A DNA stretch of 24,901 nucleotides from JAABSX01 sp964480455 (GTDB lineage Bacteria; Bacteroidota; Bacteroidia; Cytophagales; Microscillaceae). The notes under the pieces were generated by a model that ran no database searches, was not told the origin of the DNA, and saw nothing but the letters and a program-made list of their open reading frames with translations. Below, piece after piece: positions 15,747 through 22,660 of this stretch; the first letter of the stretch is position 1; each line of letters opens with the position of its first letter. A program made the position numbers and the translations under genes. The stretch is from contig CAYZQI010000064.1 of the NCBI GenBank assembly GCA_964480455.1, positions 1 through 24,901 of the forward strand, written 5' to 3'.

Positions 15747-17603
15747 TTAAATTTTTCTATGGATAAAGTCTGCAATGTGTAGTGCATGGATAAAGTTTTC
15801 AATGCTTTTCATTTTTCTATTCCCTGGATTTTTCACTCTCTTTTCCTCTGCTTCCTCTAGAAATTCAGCAGACTCAAAGAGTGTTACAAGTGCTGCATAC
15901 AAGGTATGTATTTTGTCAGCTTGTGTTTTATCTATGAGTGCCCTTTTGAGCAGACGCTTCATCTCCGTAAAAATGGCTTCTTTGGGTACGGTGTAAAGTT
16001 TTTTAAGCTCAAGACCTGCCAACTGATACAGCTCAGTGCTGAGGTTGGTGATGAATTTATTAGAAAATAGCTCATCTTTGAGCATAGAGAATATGGTTTC
16101 CACAGCCTGCCAATTGCCTGAGGCTGAGGGAGCAGAAGCATCTGTGTCCCACTTGAAAACGCACTCTTGTAGCTCGCCTGAGTGCTTCATGACGGCTATA
16201 GCAAAGGCATTTCTATCTCCTAGCTTTTTGGCTGTTTGCTCTACTTCTCTTGCTTTTTTGAGTACTTCTGAGAGAGGAGTTTTGTAGTGTGCTATCATAA
16301 TACCCGCCGAGAAAGTCAGGTTTTCGCCTTGTTCAGCATATTTTTGAAGTTGGCTGTTTACTTGTTTGTTAAATTCTGTTCGGAGTTCAGACATCACCTC
16401 AAAAAGATGATGCAGATTGATAAAACCCAAAAAATCATCTCCGCCTGCATAGACCGTCTTGCCATTGTGCTTTACTTCAGATAAAATGCCCTGTGCTTGC
16501 TTGGCAAAGTCAGAAAGTATCTCTGAAAATTTTGTATGAAAAACAGCTAGGTCTGTATCTTTTTTGAGTTTAGTGCCTCTGAGCCACTTGCCCATGCTAT
16601 CACCATCAAAGATGGTCAGGGCATAGTATTTGGTCTTGAGATGGGAACTGATACCGTGGTATGCCTCTTGAATATTGCTTAGTTTTGCATTGCTTACTTC
16701 TATACCGTGCTTCTCGAGGTAAGTAGCGTTAAGATTTTCTTCATAAAAAAGCTGCTCATCAAAATCTTTTTTTCTGAAAAATTTTCTGAAAACGTCTATT
16801 TTATCAGCCAAGGCAGTATTTTCTTCAGCTTTGGTCATGTCTTGCATCAGGGCGATCTTGGCAGTAGAGGGAAAGCCCTGTTCTTGATAAAATCGCTTGG
16901 TGAGGCTGATGGCACTCAAGCCCTCCGTAGGATAGACTTTTACCTCATCATCATTCAAGAAAAAAGCACCACCGTTCCACTTTTTGATGCTTTTTTGCTT
17001 ACTCTCGCTATCAGGAGTGCCAAAAAAGAGGGCATTGTTCTCGCCATCTAAGGAGCATTTTTTACCTTGTTCGCCCAGGTAATCTTCGTGGTAGCGATAC
17101 TGCTCAAACATAGCGGTATTTTTGATGCTGGCGAGTTGTGCCTCTAAATTGTGATACGTTTGGGTATAATCACTACTTACAGGCTCAAATACCCAGTGTA
17201 TGCTCAAGTGCTGTGCTATCTGCTCCCAAAAGCCTTTGGGCGGGTTTTCAATGCTTTGTTTGGCTTTCTTCAAAGCTTCTGTTGCTAGAGTTTTGAGTTT
17301 ATTTTTGATGGCTTCGGAGATAGCTTTGGCGAGTTCGGTTCTTTTACTCTCTTCTAAGCTGAATTTTGCTAAGATTCTATTGGGCAAAGAATTAGAATGA
17401 ATATCGGCAGGGAAAATTATTTTTATGTCTTGAGGATTCTTTTTGAATAGCTCTTGGTCATTGATAGCCTGCATCCCTGCCTTGGTAAGCACTGAGAGCA
17501 TACGGCTGCTGGCATAGAGGTCTTTGGTCTTGCGTGCATTGGAGATGAAGCTCTGTACAGGCCCAAAAGTAATCAAAAATAAATGGCTCTTTTTATCAGC
17601 CAT
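15747..17603 (-). CDS. cmr2: Type III-B CRISPR Cas10/Cmr2 with GGDD cyclase motif, no HD domain
   Basis: The large subunit of the Cmr complex, which in active systems makes cyclic oligoadenylates when target RNA binds. The N-terminal block FLITFGPVQSFISNARKTKD (residues 9-28) and LYASSRMLS are the family signature. The first palm domain carries YYALTIFDGDSMGKWLRG, with F332-D333-G334-D335. The second palm has TVYAGGDDFLGF, with G387-G388-D389-D390, the catalytic motif. The protein starts directly with the GPVQ block and I see no HD nuclease domain ahead of it, so DNA cleavage is not expected. At 618 residues it is shorter than HD-containing Cmr2 proteins of about 870. It is the second gene of the operon, 55 bases after cas6. 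Confidence 0.95.
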   Translation of the reverse strand: MADKKSHLFLITFGPVQSFISNARKTKDLYASSRMLSVLTKAGMQAINDQELFKKNPQDIKIIFPADIHSNSLPNRILAKFSLEESKRTELAKAISEAIKNKLKTLATEALKKAKQSIENPPKGFWEQIAQHLSIHWVFEPVSSDYTQTYHNLEAQLASIKNTAMFEQYRYHEDYLGEQGKKCSLDGENNALFFGTPDSESKQKSIKKWNGGAFFLNDDEVKVYPTEGLSAISLTKRFYQEQGFPSTAKIALMQDMTKAEENTALADKIDVFRKFFRKKDFDEQLFYEENLNATYLEKHGIEVSNAKLSNIQEAYHGISSHLKTKYYALTIFDGDSMGKWLRGTKLKKDTDLAVFHTKFSEILSDFAKQAQGILSEVKHNGKTVYAGGDDFLGFINLHHLFEVMSELRTEFNKQVNSQLQKYAEQGENLTFSAGIMIAHYKTPLSEVLKKAREVEQTAKKLGDRNAFAIAVMKHSGELQECVFKWDTDASAPSASGNWQAVETIFSMLKDELFSNKFITNLSTELYQLAGLELKKLYTVPKEAIFTEMKRLLKRALIDKTQADKIHTLYAALVTLFESAEFLEEAEEKRVKNPGNRKMKSIENFIHALHIADFIHRKI

Positions 17604-17658
17604 AAGGCAATGAATTAGGGTTATGAAGTTGGTGAATCATCAAAAAGAAGTCATTGGC

Positions 17659-18405
17659 TCAAAAGGTCATTTCTAACATAGGAAAAGCGACATCTTCTAC
17701 AGCTTGTTTCTGATACAATGGCTGTAGCTTACCAAAGCCAAGGCTTACGGCTTTGCCCAAACCTATGTGCGAAGGCAAACTTAGCTGGGTCTCAAAGACC
17801 ACATCAAAGACCTCAAACTTTACTTCTTTGTACCTGCGAAGGGCATGCCCTTGTATGCTTTGTATGCTTGCCTCAAACCTACCTTTGTCTTTAGGAATTT
17901 GCCAGCCTACTCCCTTGGCAAAACCAATGAGATGATTGGCTAGGATTCGCTCTAAAAACTGGCACTGTGCTACCAAGCCTCTACACTGCTTGAATGCCTC
18001 ATAATTGCTTTGGTTGAGGGCAAGCCAATTATGCAAAGCGTAGGTATAGTACCCTCCCTGGGGGTGAGTGCCTAAGCTGTATTGGTATTCTTTTTTAGAG
18101 AAAAGGCTGAGTGCCAGTGGCTTACCTTCTAGGCTGATATTCCAGTCTTTGTCTTCGCTCAGGAGGGCAGCTAGTTCTTGCCTTGCCTTACCTATGAAAA
18201 GTAGGCTGGGTCTGCCCGAGACCATTTGATACTGAATGAGTGGGTAGCGATAATGCACCCGCGCTTGCCCTTGCTCATTCTGGAAGTGATTGTGAAATAA
18301 ATCATGCTGTATGCCCATCATCTCAGCAATTGCGCCCCTAAAACTACCTAAGTGCTTAGAAGGGATTTTCAGGTCAAAAATAAGGCTAGTGCTTTGTAAT
18401 TCCAT
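17659..18405 (-). CDS. cas6: CRISPR pre-crRNA endoribonuclease Cas6
   Basis: Cuts the array transcript within repeats to release crRNAs. The protein begins MELQSTSLIFDLKIPSKHLG and contains HNHFQNEQGQARVHYRYPLI and QYQMVSGRPSLLFIGKARQE (about residues 37-80), typical of the Bacteroidota branch of Cas6. It ends with the glycine-rich loop SHIGLGKAVSLGFGKLQPL (GxGx5-6GxG), the Cas6/RAMP signature. Histidines in the HNHF and HYRY segments are catalytic candidates. A longer frame runs to ATG 18462, but the promoter -7 box at 18450-18457 would place transcription start downstream of it, so the start at 18405 (248 residues) is preferred. First gene of the cas6-cmr operon. Confidence 0.88.
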   Translation of the reverse strand: MELQSTSLIFDLKIPSKHLGSFRGAIAEMMGIQHDLFHNHFQNEQGQARVHYRYPLIQYQMVSGRPSLLFIGKARQELAALLSEDKDWNISLEGKPLALSLFSKKEYQYSLGTHPQGGYYTYALHNWLALNQSNYEAFKQCRGLVAQCQFLERILANHLIGFAKGVGWQIPKDKGRFEASIQSIQGHALRRYKEVKFEVFDVVFETQLSLPSHIGLGKAVSLGFGKLQPLYQKQAVEDVAFPMLEMTF

Positions 18406-18449
18406 AGATTGTACTGTTAAAAACTTAACTAGTTTGTGTCTATCAGAAA

Positions 18450-18484
18450 CAAAGATATACAAATCTTAGACAACACCCCACAAA
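18450..18484 (-). promoter_or_regulatory. Promoter of the cas6-cmr operon
   Basis: On the minus strand TATCTTTG (18457-18450) matches TAnnTTTG exactly. The nearest TTTG upstream is at 18484-18481, with a rather long 23-base spacer. The predicted start, about 18443-18446, leaves a leader of about 40 bases before the cas6 ATG at 18405. It lies between the array's trailing end and cas6, so the operon can be expressed apart from the array. Confidence 0.5.
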
Positions 18485-18527
18485 ATAAAAAAAATCTTAG
18501 AAATTTTCATTTTTTCTCCGGCGATAT

Positions 18528-19275
18528 GTCGCAGTCCTCACTAAAAATGGAATAGGCTCTTACCCCCCAGCGGAAGACTCCTGTTTTTTCAGGAATTGTC
18601 GCAGTCCTCACTAAAAATGGAATAGGCTCTTACGGTAGTACTTCGTAAAGAAGTACACGCCCGTTTCTGTCGCAGTCCTCACTAAAAATGGAATAGGCTC
18701 TTACGTGCCCAGGCCTCTGCGTCCGTAGTTCTCTGGGAATTTGTCGCAGTCCTCACTAAAAATGGAATAGGCTCTTACATCCAGCTGTCTCAATACTGCT
18801 CCGACCCTCAAAAGTCGCAGTCCTCACTAAAAATGGAATAGGCTCTTACGAGTTGAAAGGGGGGGAACTGGTAGCAATACCAGGGTCGCAGTCCTCACTA
18901 AAAATGGAATAGGCTCTTACATGGGCCTCAAAAATCATCCTCGAATCTGCAACGCGTCGCAGTCCTCACTAAAAATGGAATAGGCTCTTACAATTATCGT
19001 CCCGGTATCGGTTCACATTGTTAACGTCGCAGTCCTCACTAAAAATGGAATAGGCTCTTACTGTAAAAAGTCCAAGTCAGAGGCGGAAGTCAAATACGTC
19101 GCAGTCCTCACTAAAAATGGAATAGGCTCTTACAGGTGGCATGATGAGTGGGTACACAATCCATTCCTGTCGCAGTCCTCACTAAAAATGGAATAGGCTC
19201 TTACTATGCCGTAACTAACGTAGATATTGCAGGGCAAACGTCGCAGTCCTCACTAAAAATGGAATAGGCTCTTAC
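18528..19275 (-). CRISPR. CRISPR array: 11 repeats of 36 bp, 10 spacers of 34-38 bp
   Basis: Plus-strand repeats begin GTCGCAGTCC and end GGCTCTTAC, at 18528, 18598, 18669, 18743, 18814, 18885, 18956, 19026, 19098, 19169 and 19240. All eleven appear identical, including both end repeats. Spacer lengths from left to right are 34, 35, 38, 35, 35, 35, 34, 36, 35 and 35. The repeat has no strong hairpin, as usual for Cas6/type III systems. I infer minus-strand transcription because the only good promoter in either flank (19434-19465) points that way; the repeat then ends in ACTGCGAC, the likely 8-nt crRNA 5' handle. The newest spacers would be on the right. Perfect hairpins occur in spacers 1, 2 and 5. 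Confidence 0.98.
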
Positions 19276-19430
19276 CTTAACTTCTTGTAAGTGGCAGATA
19301 ATCAACTGATTAAGACTGTTTTGAGTGTTTCGAAATCGGGCATTTTGTGCAATTTGAAAGATTTTTACTAAAATTTCAAAGAACGGATTTGGCATTTTCA
19401 ATTAATTTAAGTTATTTGCAATTAGATACC
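19276..19430 (-). other. CRISPR leader
   Basis: About 155 AT-rich bases between the predicted array transcription start and the first repeat. It contains a perfect palindrome TTTCGAAA (19328-19335) and an inverted repeat TTTGAAA/TTTCAAA (19353-19359 and 19374-19380, 14-base loop). It must also carry the 5' region or promoter of the divergent reverse transcriptase operon. A weak plus-strand candidate is TTTG (19388-19391)-N19-GTTATTTG (19411-19418), with two mismatches. Confidence 0.6.
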
Positions 19431-19433
19431 ATA

Positions 19434-19465
19434 CAAAAATAAGTAATTAGGTTTAAATAAACAAA
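19434..19465 (-). promoter_or_regulatory. Promoter of the CRISPR array
   Basis: On the minus strand TTTG (19465-19462), a 20-base spacer, and TATTTTTG (19441-19434), an exact match to the Bacteroidota consensus. It drives transcription leftward through the leader into the array. Its -33 element lies only 6 bases ahead of the ATG of the divergent reverse transcriptase gene. Confidence 0.65.
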
Positions 19466-19471
19466 TTAGCT

Positions 19472-20533
19472 ATGGCAATCACCAAAAAACGTAAGCACAC
19501 AAAAGAGTATCTACTCCATAGACAGAAGATTTTTTGTCAGTTACAAAAGCCTTCGGAGATTTTTGATTTGCTAGGAATCACTCCTTCACAATACCAAAAA
19601 CTTACAGATAAACCTCAATACCATTCTTTTAAGATAGGTAAGAAATCAGGTGGTGAGCGACAGATAGAAACGCCACACCTTGGCCTCAAAAAGATACAAG
19701 AAAAGCTAAGTAGTTACTTACAAGCGGTGTATTATTTTTATAAGACACCCCTTGCCTATGGTTTTGTACTCAATATTCGCAAAGACCCAGACCCACGAGA
19801 TATTCTGAGCAATGCCCGCAAACATCTGCAAAAGCCTTATTTGATTAACTTAGATTTAGAAGATTTCTTTCATAGTGTCAAAGTGCCAGATGTATGGAAA
19901 ATTTTTGGTCAGTCTCCTTTTCGCTTTCAGCGTGAAACCATAGAAACACTCACAAGGCTAGTAACCTATCGCAACAGGCTGCCCATGGGTGCTTCTACCT
20001 CACCTGTACTTTCTAACTTTGCCATGCGTCATTTAGACCTTGTGCTGTATGATCTTGCCGAACAAGAGGCACTAAGCATTACACGCTATGCTGATGATAT
20101 TAGTATCTCTTCTGATGAACCTATCAGTGAAGAGCTTTTCAAAAAAATACAACAAAGCATAGAAACTGAAGCATTCGTAATTAATCAAAAAAAAGTAAAA
20201 CACTATCTGCCCGAAGACATCAAAGAAGTAACAGGCATCTTACTTAAAGGAGATGCACTTGCACTGCCCGAGCGTTTTTTGCCTGAGCTAAATAAAGAGA
20301 TAGAACAGTTTGCAGCCATCATGCTTGTCCAAAATCAGCAAGGAAAGCTCAACACGGCTTGGGTAGGAGAGTTTAAGAAAAGGCTACAAGGCAAGATTAA
20401 CTTTTTGGGTTATGTGCTGGGTCAAGATTCAACAGAAAAGAAACAAATGATTGCTAAACTACAGAAAGCAAGCTACCCGCCACCAGATGATTTTGGAAGC
20501 CATAGTTGGCGTTCTTTTCATTACCATATCTAA
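19472..20533 (+). CDS. Retron-type reverse transcriptase of the CRISPR adaptation module
   Basis: A 353-residue stand-alone RNA-directed DNA polymerase, not fused to Cas1. RT blocks in order: FKIGKKSGGERQIETPHLGL (about residues 53-72); NARKH (114-118), the NAxxH motif of retron RTs; LINLDLEDFFHS with catalytic D128; NRLPMGASTSPVLSNFAM; ITRYADDISIS with Y206-A207-D208-D209; and EVTGILLKG, with V253-T254-G255 as the retron VTG motif. There is no group II maturase domain, Cas6 or Cas1 fusion. It is first in the operon with cas1 (35 bases on), cas2 and an unknown gene, which suggests it copies RNA into DNA for spacer acquisition, as shown for RT-Cas1 systems elsewhere. A true retron would have an msr-msd RNA upstream; here that space is the CRISPR leader. 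Confidence 0.9.
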   Translation: MAITKKRKHTKEYLLHRQKIFCQLQKPSEIFDLLGITPSQYQKLTDKPQYHSFKIGKKSGGERQIETPHLGLKKIQEKLSSYLQAVYYFYKTPLAYGFVLNIRKDPDPRDILSNARKHLQKPYLINLDLEDFFHSVKVPDVWKIFGQSPFRFQRETIETLTRLVTYRNRLPMGASTSPVLSNFAMRHLDLVLYDLAEQEALSITRYADDISISSDEPISEELFKKIQQSIETEAFVINQKKVKHYLPEDIKEVTGILLKGDALALPERFLPELNKEIEQFAAIMLVQNQQGKLNTAWVGEFKKRLQGKINFLGYVLGQDSTEKKQMIAKLQKASYPPPDDFGSHSWRSFHYHI

Positions 20534-20568
20534 ATCAAACTTCTCAACTCTCAAACTCACCAACTTCA

Positions 20569-21570
20569 ATGCAATTAGTATTAGATACCAAGGGCTTAAA
20601 CCTCCGAAAAAAACGCCAAAGTTTTGAAGTAGTACCTCTGGAAGGCGAGGCCAGAACCTTTAGCCCCAATAAAATCACGAGCATTGCCATCACTGAGAAT
20701 GTAAGCCTTCAAGCAGATGCTATCAGGCTGGCTGTAAAGCACCAGATACCTATTTTGTTTTTTGACCGCATAGGCAAAGCAGAGGCGAGGCTATGGAGCC
20801 CTTATTTTGGCAGCATTGCTACTTTACGCCGTATGCAAGTACGGTTTACTGATAGCACACAGGCCAGTAACTGGGTGATAGAGCTATTTGAGCTAAAAAC
20901 TGCTCATCAGCTACAGAACCTACGCTACCTCAAAAATAGAAAAAAAGCCCAAAAAGACATACTTGAGACCACCATTAGTCAGATAGAATCTATAGCAAAA
21001 CAGTTGAGAAAATACAGTGATACGCCTATCTCCGAATCACGCCAGAGCCTGATGGGCATAGAGGGGAGCATGGCAAGGCTTTACTTCAAAGCCGTTTCTC
21101 AGAGTCTTCCTGTGGCATATCAGTTTGAGAAGCGTAGTCGTCGCCCAGCCGAAGACATGTTTAATGCTGCCCTTAATTATTTCTACGGGATGCTCTACAG
21201 CATAGTAGAAGGGGCATTATTTGCTGCTGGGCTTGACCCTCACTTAGGGATACTGCATACAGATGAGTATAGCAAGCCTGTATTGGCTTTTGATATGATA
21301 GAGATTTTTAGACCTTGGGCAGATACTTTGCTATTAGAGCTATGCCTTGCTGAGGAGTTGCTCAAAAGTTTTTTTTCAGCCAATCAGCATGGCGTTTTTT
21401 TAAATAAAAAAGGGAAAGCCATCTTAATTCCACGTTTCAATGCTTGGCTTAGAGAAGTCAAACGATTTCAGGAGCAAGACAGCAATATTCGTAATCATAT
21501 TTACCAGACGGCAGGAAAACTAGCACAGCAAATCAGAAGTTTTGAAACACTTACTAACCTTGAATTATGA
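20569..21570 (+). CDS. cas1: CRISPR integrase Cas1
   Basis: The catalytic subunit of the Cas1-Cas2 integrase that inserts new spacers at the leader end. From ATG at 20569 the 333-residue protein starts MQLVLDTKGLNLRKKRQSFE, a normal Cas1 beginning. The N-terminal beta domain is followed by the helical domain with the metal-binding triad E165 (MGIEGSMARLYF), H230 (GILHTDEYSKP) and D242 (LAFDMIEIFRPWAD). The segment RRPAEDMFNAALNYFYGMLY is also diagnostic. A longer frame from ATG 20506 would overlap the RT gene and add 21 residues without family character (AFFSLPYLNQTSQLSNSPTS), so it is rejected. The stop overlaps the cas2 start (ATGA). Confidence 0.96.
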   Translation: MQLVLDTKGLNLRKKRQSFEVVPLEGEARTFSPNKITSIAITENVSLQADAIRLAVKHQIPILFFDRIGKAEARLWSPYFGSIATLRRMQVRFTDSTQASNWVIELFELKTAHQLQNLRYLKNRKKAQKDILETTISQIESIAKQLRKYSDTPISESRQSLMGIEGSMARLYFKAVSQSLPVAYQFEKRSRRPAEDMFNAALNYFYGMLYSIVEGALFAAGLDPHLGILHTDEYSKPVLAFDMIEIFRPWADTLLLELCLAEELLKSFFSANQHGVFLNKKGKAILIPRFNAWLREVKRFQEQDSNIRNHIYQTAGKLAQQIRSFETLTNLEL

Positions 21571-21875
21571 TTTCATTGCTCATCAGTTATGACATAGAAG
21601 ATAACTATTTACGTCAGAAAATGGCCAATCATATCTTGGATACGGGTCTTGACCGAGTGCAGTACTCCGTCTATATAGGCACACTCAAAGAAGGTATCAT
21701 TACCAAGTTGGTAGATTGGGCAAATGCACTCCCCCAACAAAAACAATGGAAAGGCAATGATAGCATCTTGATACTTTCACTTACGCCTACCCAGCTTCAG
21801 CAAATGCGGATAGTAGGTAACCCAAAATGGGACAAAGACGAACTAAGCGGAGAGCAACATACTTTGATTTTATAA
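21567..21875 (+). CDS. cas2: CRISPR adaptation protein Cas2
   Basis: A 102-residue ferredoxin-like dimer that bridges Cas1 dimers in spacer integration. It starts MISLLISYDIEDNYLRQKMA, with the conserved D9 after the first strand. It continues with NHILDTGLDRVQYSVYIGTL (about residues 21-40), the family's R-x-Q-x-S-V-[YF] block, and later DSILILSLTPTQLQQM. Length is normal. Translation is probably coupled to cas1 by the 4-base overlap. Structural rather than catalytic in integration, according to knowledge of the family. Confidence 0.95.
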   Translation: MISLLISYDIEDNYLRQKMANHILDTGLDRVQYSVYIGTLKEGIITKLVDWANALPQQKQWKGNDSILILSLTPTQLQQMRIVGNPKWDKDELSGEQHTLIL

Positions 21876-21935
21876 AGATTTAAAATATTCTTATTAATTT
21901 TATCATACATAAATAACCCCTAAAATTTCAAAAAA

Positions 21936-22568
21936 ATGGAAACACCCCAAGACATTAAATCCATCATTGCAGAAGCCCTTAAATGCTTAGAGGAGGCTGA
22001 TTTTGTAGGTTATTTTGAGACACTCCAAAAGGTAAAAATGCCTAGCAGTTTCAAAACGAATTTTAGTACTTATAAACAGGAGTTTCAGCAGGGCCTTAAA
22101 GAATTTACCTTTAATCAGCGTTTAGCACTATTTGCCAAAGAGCTAGAAAGACAAACCCAAGCAAGCCTTAATCACTTGCTAGAAGACCAACTTGAGATAG
22201 ACGAATACCTCAATCAGACGCACATTTTGGTCATCAGCAAAGAGGCTTCAAGCGATACAAGTTTTTTAGTGCGTTTTTTTGAGAAGTTTAGGTTTAAGAA
22301 TGTAGCCTACTGCACCGAAGCCGAGTACCAAATAAGAGCAGCCCAAGCCCATTTTGAGCTACACCTTTTCAACAATGAAGAAGGTGAGTTTAAAGATTTA
22401 TCTCTGCTTACGGGCTACCTTAAGAAAGATGCGCCTAATTTGGCTTATCTTTATTTTGGCAGGGGTTTCTTAACTACTGATGCCAAAAACATCAATTTTG
22501 CAAGTTCACGCTATACGCTCTATGAGCAGATAATGAACTTGCTCAAGATTCATAAGATGTTGTTTTAG
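21936..22568 (+). CDS. Unrecognised 210-aa protein after cas2: helical N-terminus plus alpha/beta C-terminus
   Basis: I do not recognise a named family. Residues 1 to about 80 are helical (METPQDIKSIIAEALKCLEE, FSTYKQEFQQGLKEFTFNQR, LALFAKELERQ). They resemble in pattern the small effector-associated (EAD-type) adaptor domains found in Bacteroidota conflict proteins. Residues about 94-210 alternate strands and helices like a Rossmann- or receiver-type fold: HILVISKEASSDTSFLVRFF, KNVAYCT, FELHLFNNEEGEF, NLAYLYFGRGFL, NINFASSRYTLYEQIMNLLK. I see no CARF motif, HEPN RxxxxH, PD-ExK or TIR signature. It follows cas2 by 60 bases on the same strand and precedes a strong terminator, so it is very probably the last gene of the RT-cas1-cas2 transcript. 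It may be an adaptation partner or an effector; this is inference. Confidence 0.7.
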   Translation: METPQDIKSIIAEALKCLEEADFVGYFETLQKVKMPSSFKTNFSTYKQEFQQGLKEFTFNQRLALFAKELERQTQASLNHLLEDQLEIDEYLNQTHILVISKEASSDTSFLVRFFEKFRFKNVAYCTEAEYQIRAAQAHFELHLFNNEEGEFKDLSLLTGYLKKDAPNLAYLYFGRGFLTTDAKNINFASSRYTLYEQIMNLLKIHKMLF

Positions 22569-22609
22569 GTGGGTGAGGCTTGGTTTGGTTAGAGGCAGGT
22601 TTGCTACAT

Positions 22610-22656
22610 AATCACTAAATCCACAGATTTATTTGTGGATTTAGTGATTTATTTTT
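22610..22656 (+). terminator. Strong intrinsic terminator closing the RT-cas1-cas2 operon
   Basis: A perfect 16-bp stem: 22610-22625 (AATCACTAAATCCACA) pairs with 22634-22649, with loop GATTTATT. It is followed on the plus strand by TATTTTTTG. On the minus strand the hairpin is not followed by a T-run, so it serves mainly the plus-strand operon. Confidence 0.85.
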
Positions 22657-22660
22657 TGAG

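Noticed and set aside
18406..18462. Longer cas6 start at 18462
   Set aside because: It lies upstream of the transcription start predicted from the exact TATCTTTG box at 18450-18457, and the added residues are outside the Cas6 fold.
18705..18742. Hairpin in spacer 3 (CCCAG/CTGGG)
   Set aside because: Only 5 bp with a 20-base loop; easily expected by chance, so not counted with spacers 1, 2 and 5.
19204..19401. Minus-strand open frame of 65 codons running from the leader into the last repeat and spacer
   Set aside because: It reads through a CRISPR repeat and spacer and lacks an independent promoter match; most likely chance openness of the leader.
19472..20533. RT as a group II intron maturase or an RT-Cas1 fusion
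   Set aside because: There is no maturase or endonuclease domain, no intron structure, and a stop with a 35-base gap before cas1; NAxxH and VTG point to the retron branch instead.
20506..20568. Longer cas1 start overlapping the RT gene
   Set aside because: The extra 21 residues have no Cas1 character, while MQLVLDTKGL at 20569 is a normal Cas1 beginning just after the RT stop.
21936..22568. CARF-type cyclic-oligoadenylate sensor
   Set aside because: The strand-helix order is similar, but I could not find the usual CARF ligand-binding motifs, nor a HEPN RxxxxH or PD-ExK nuclease; only structure prediction could reopen this.
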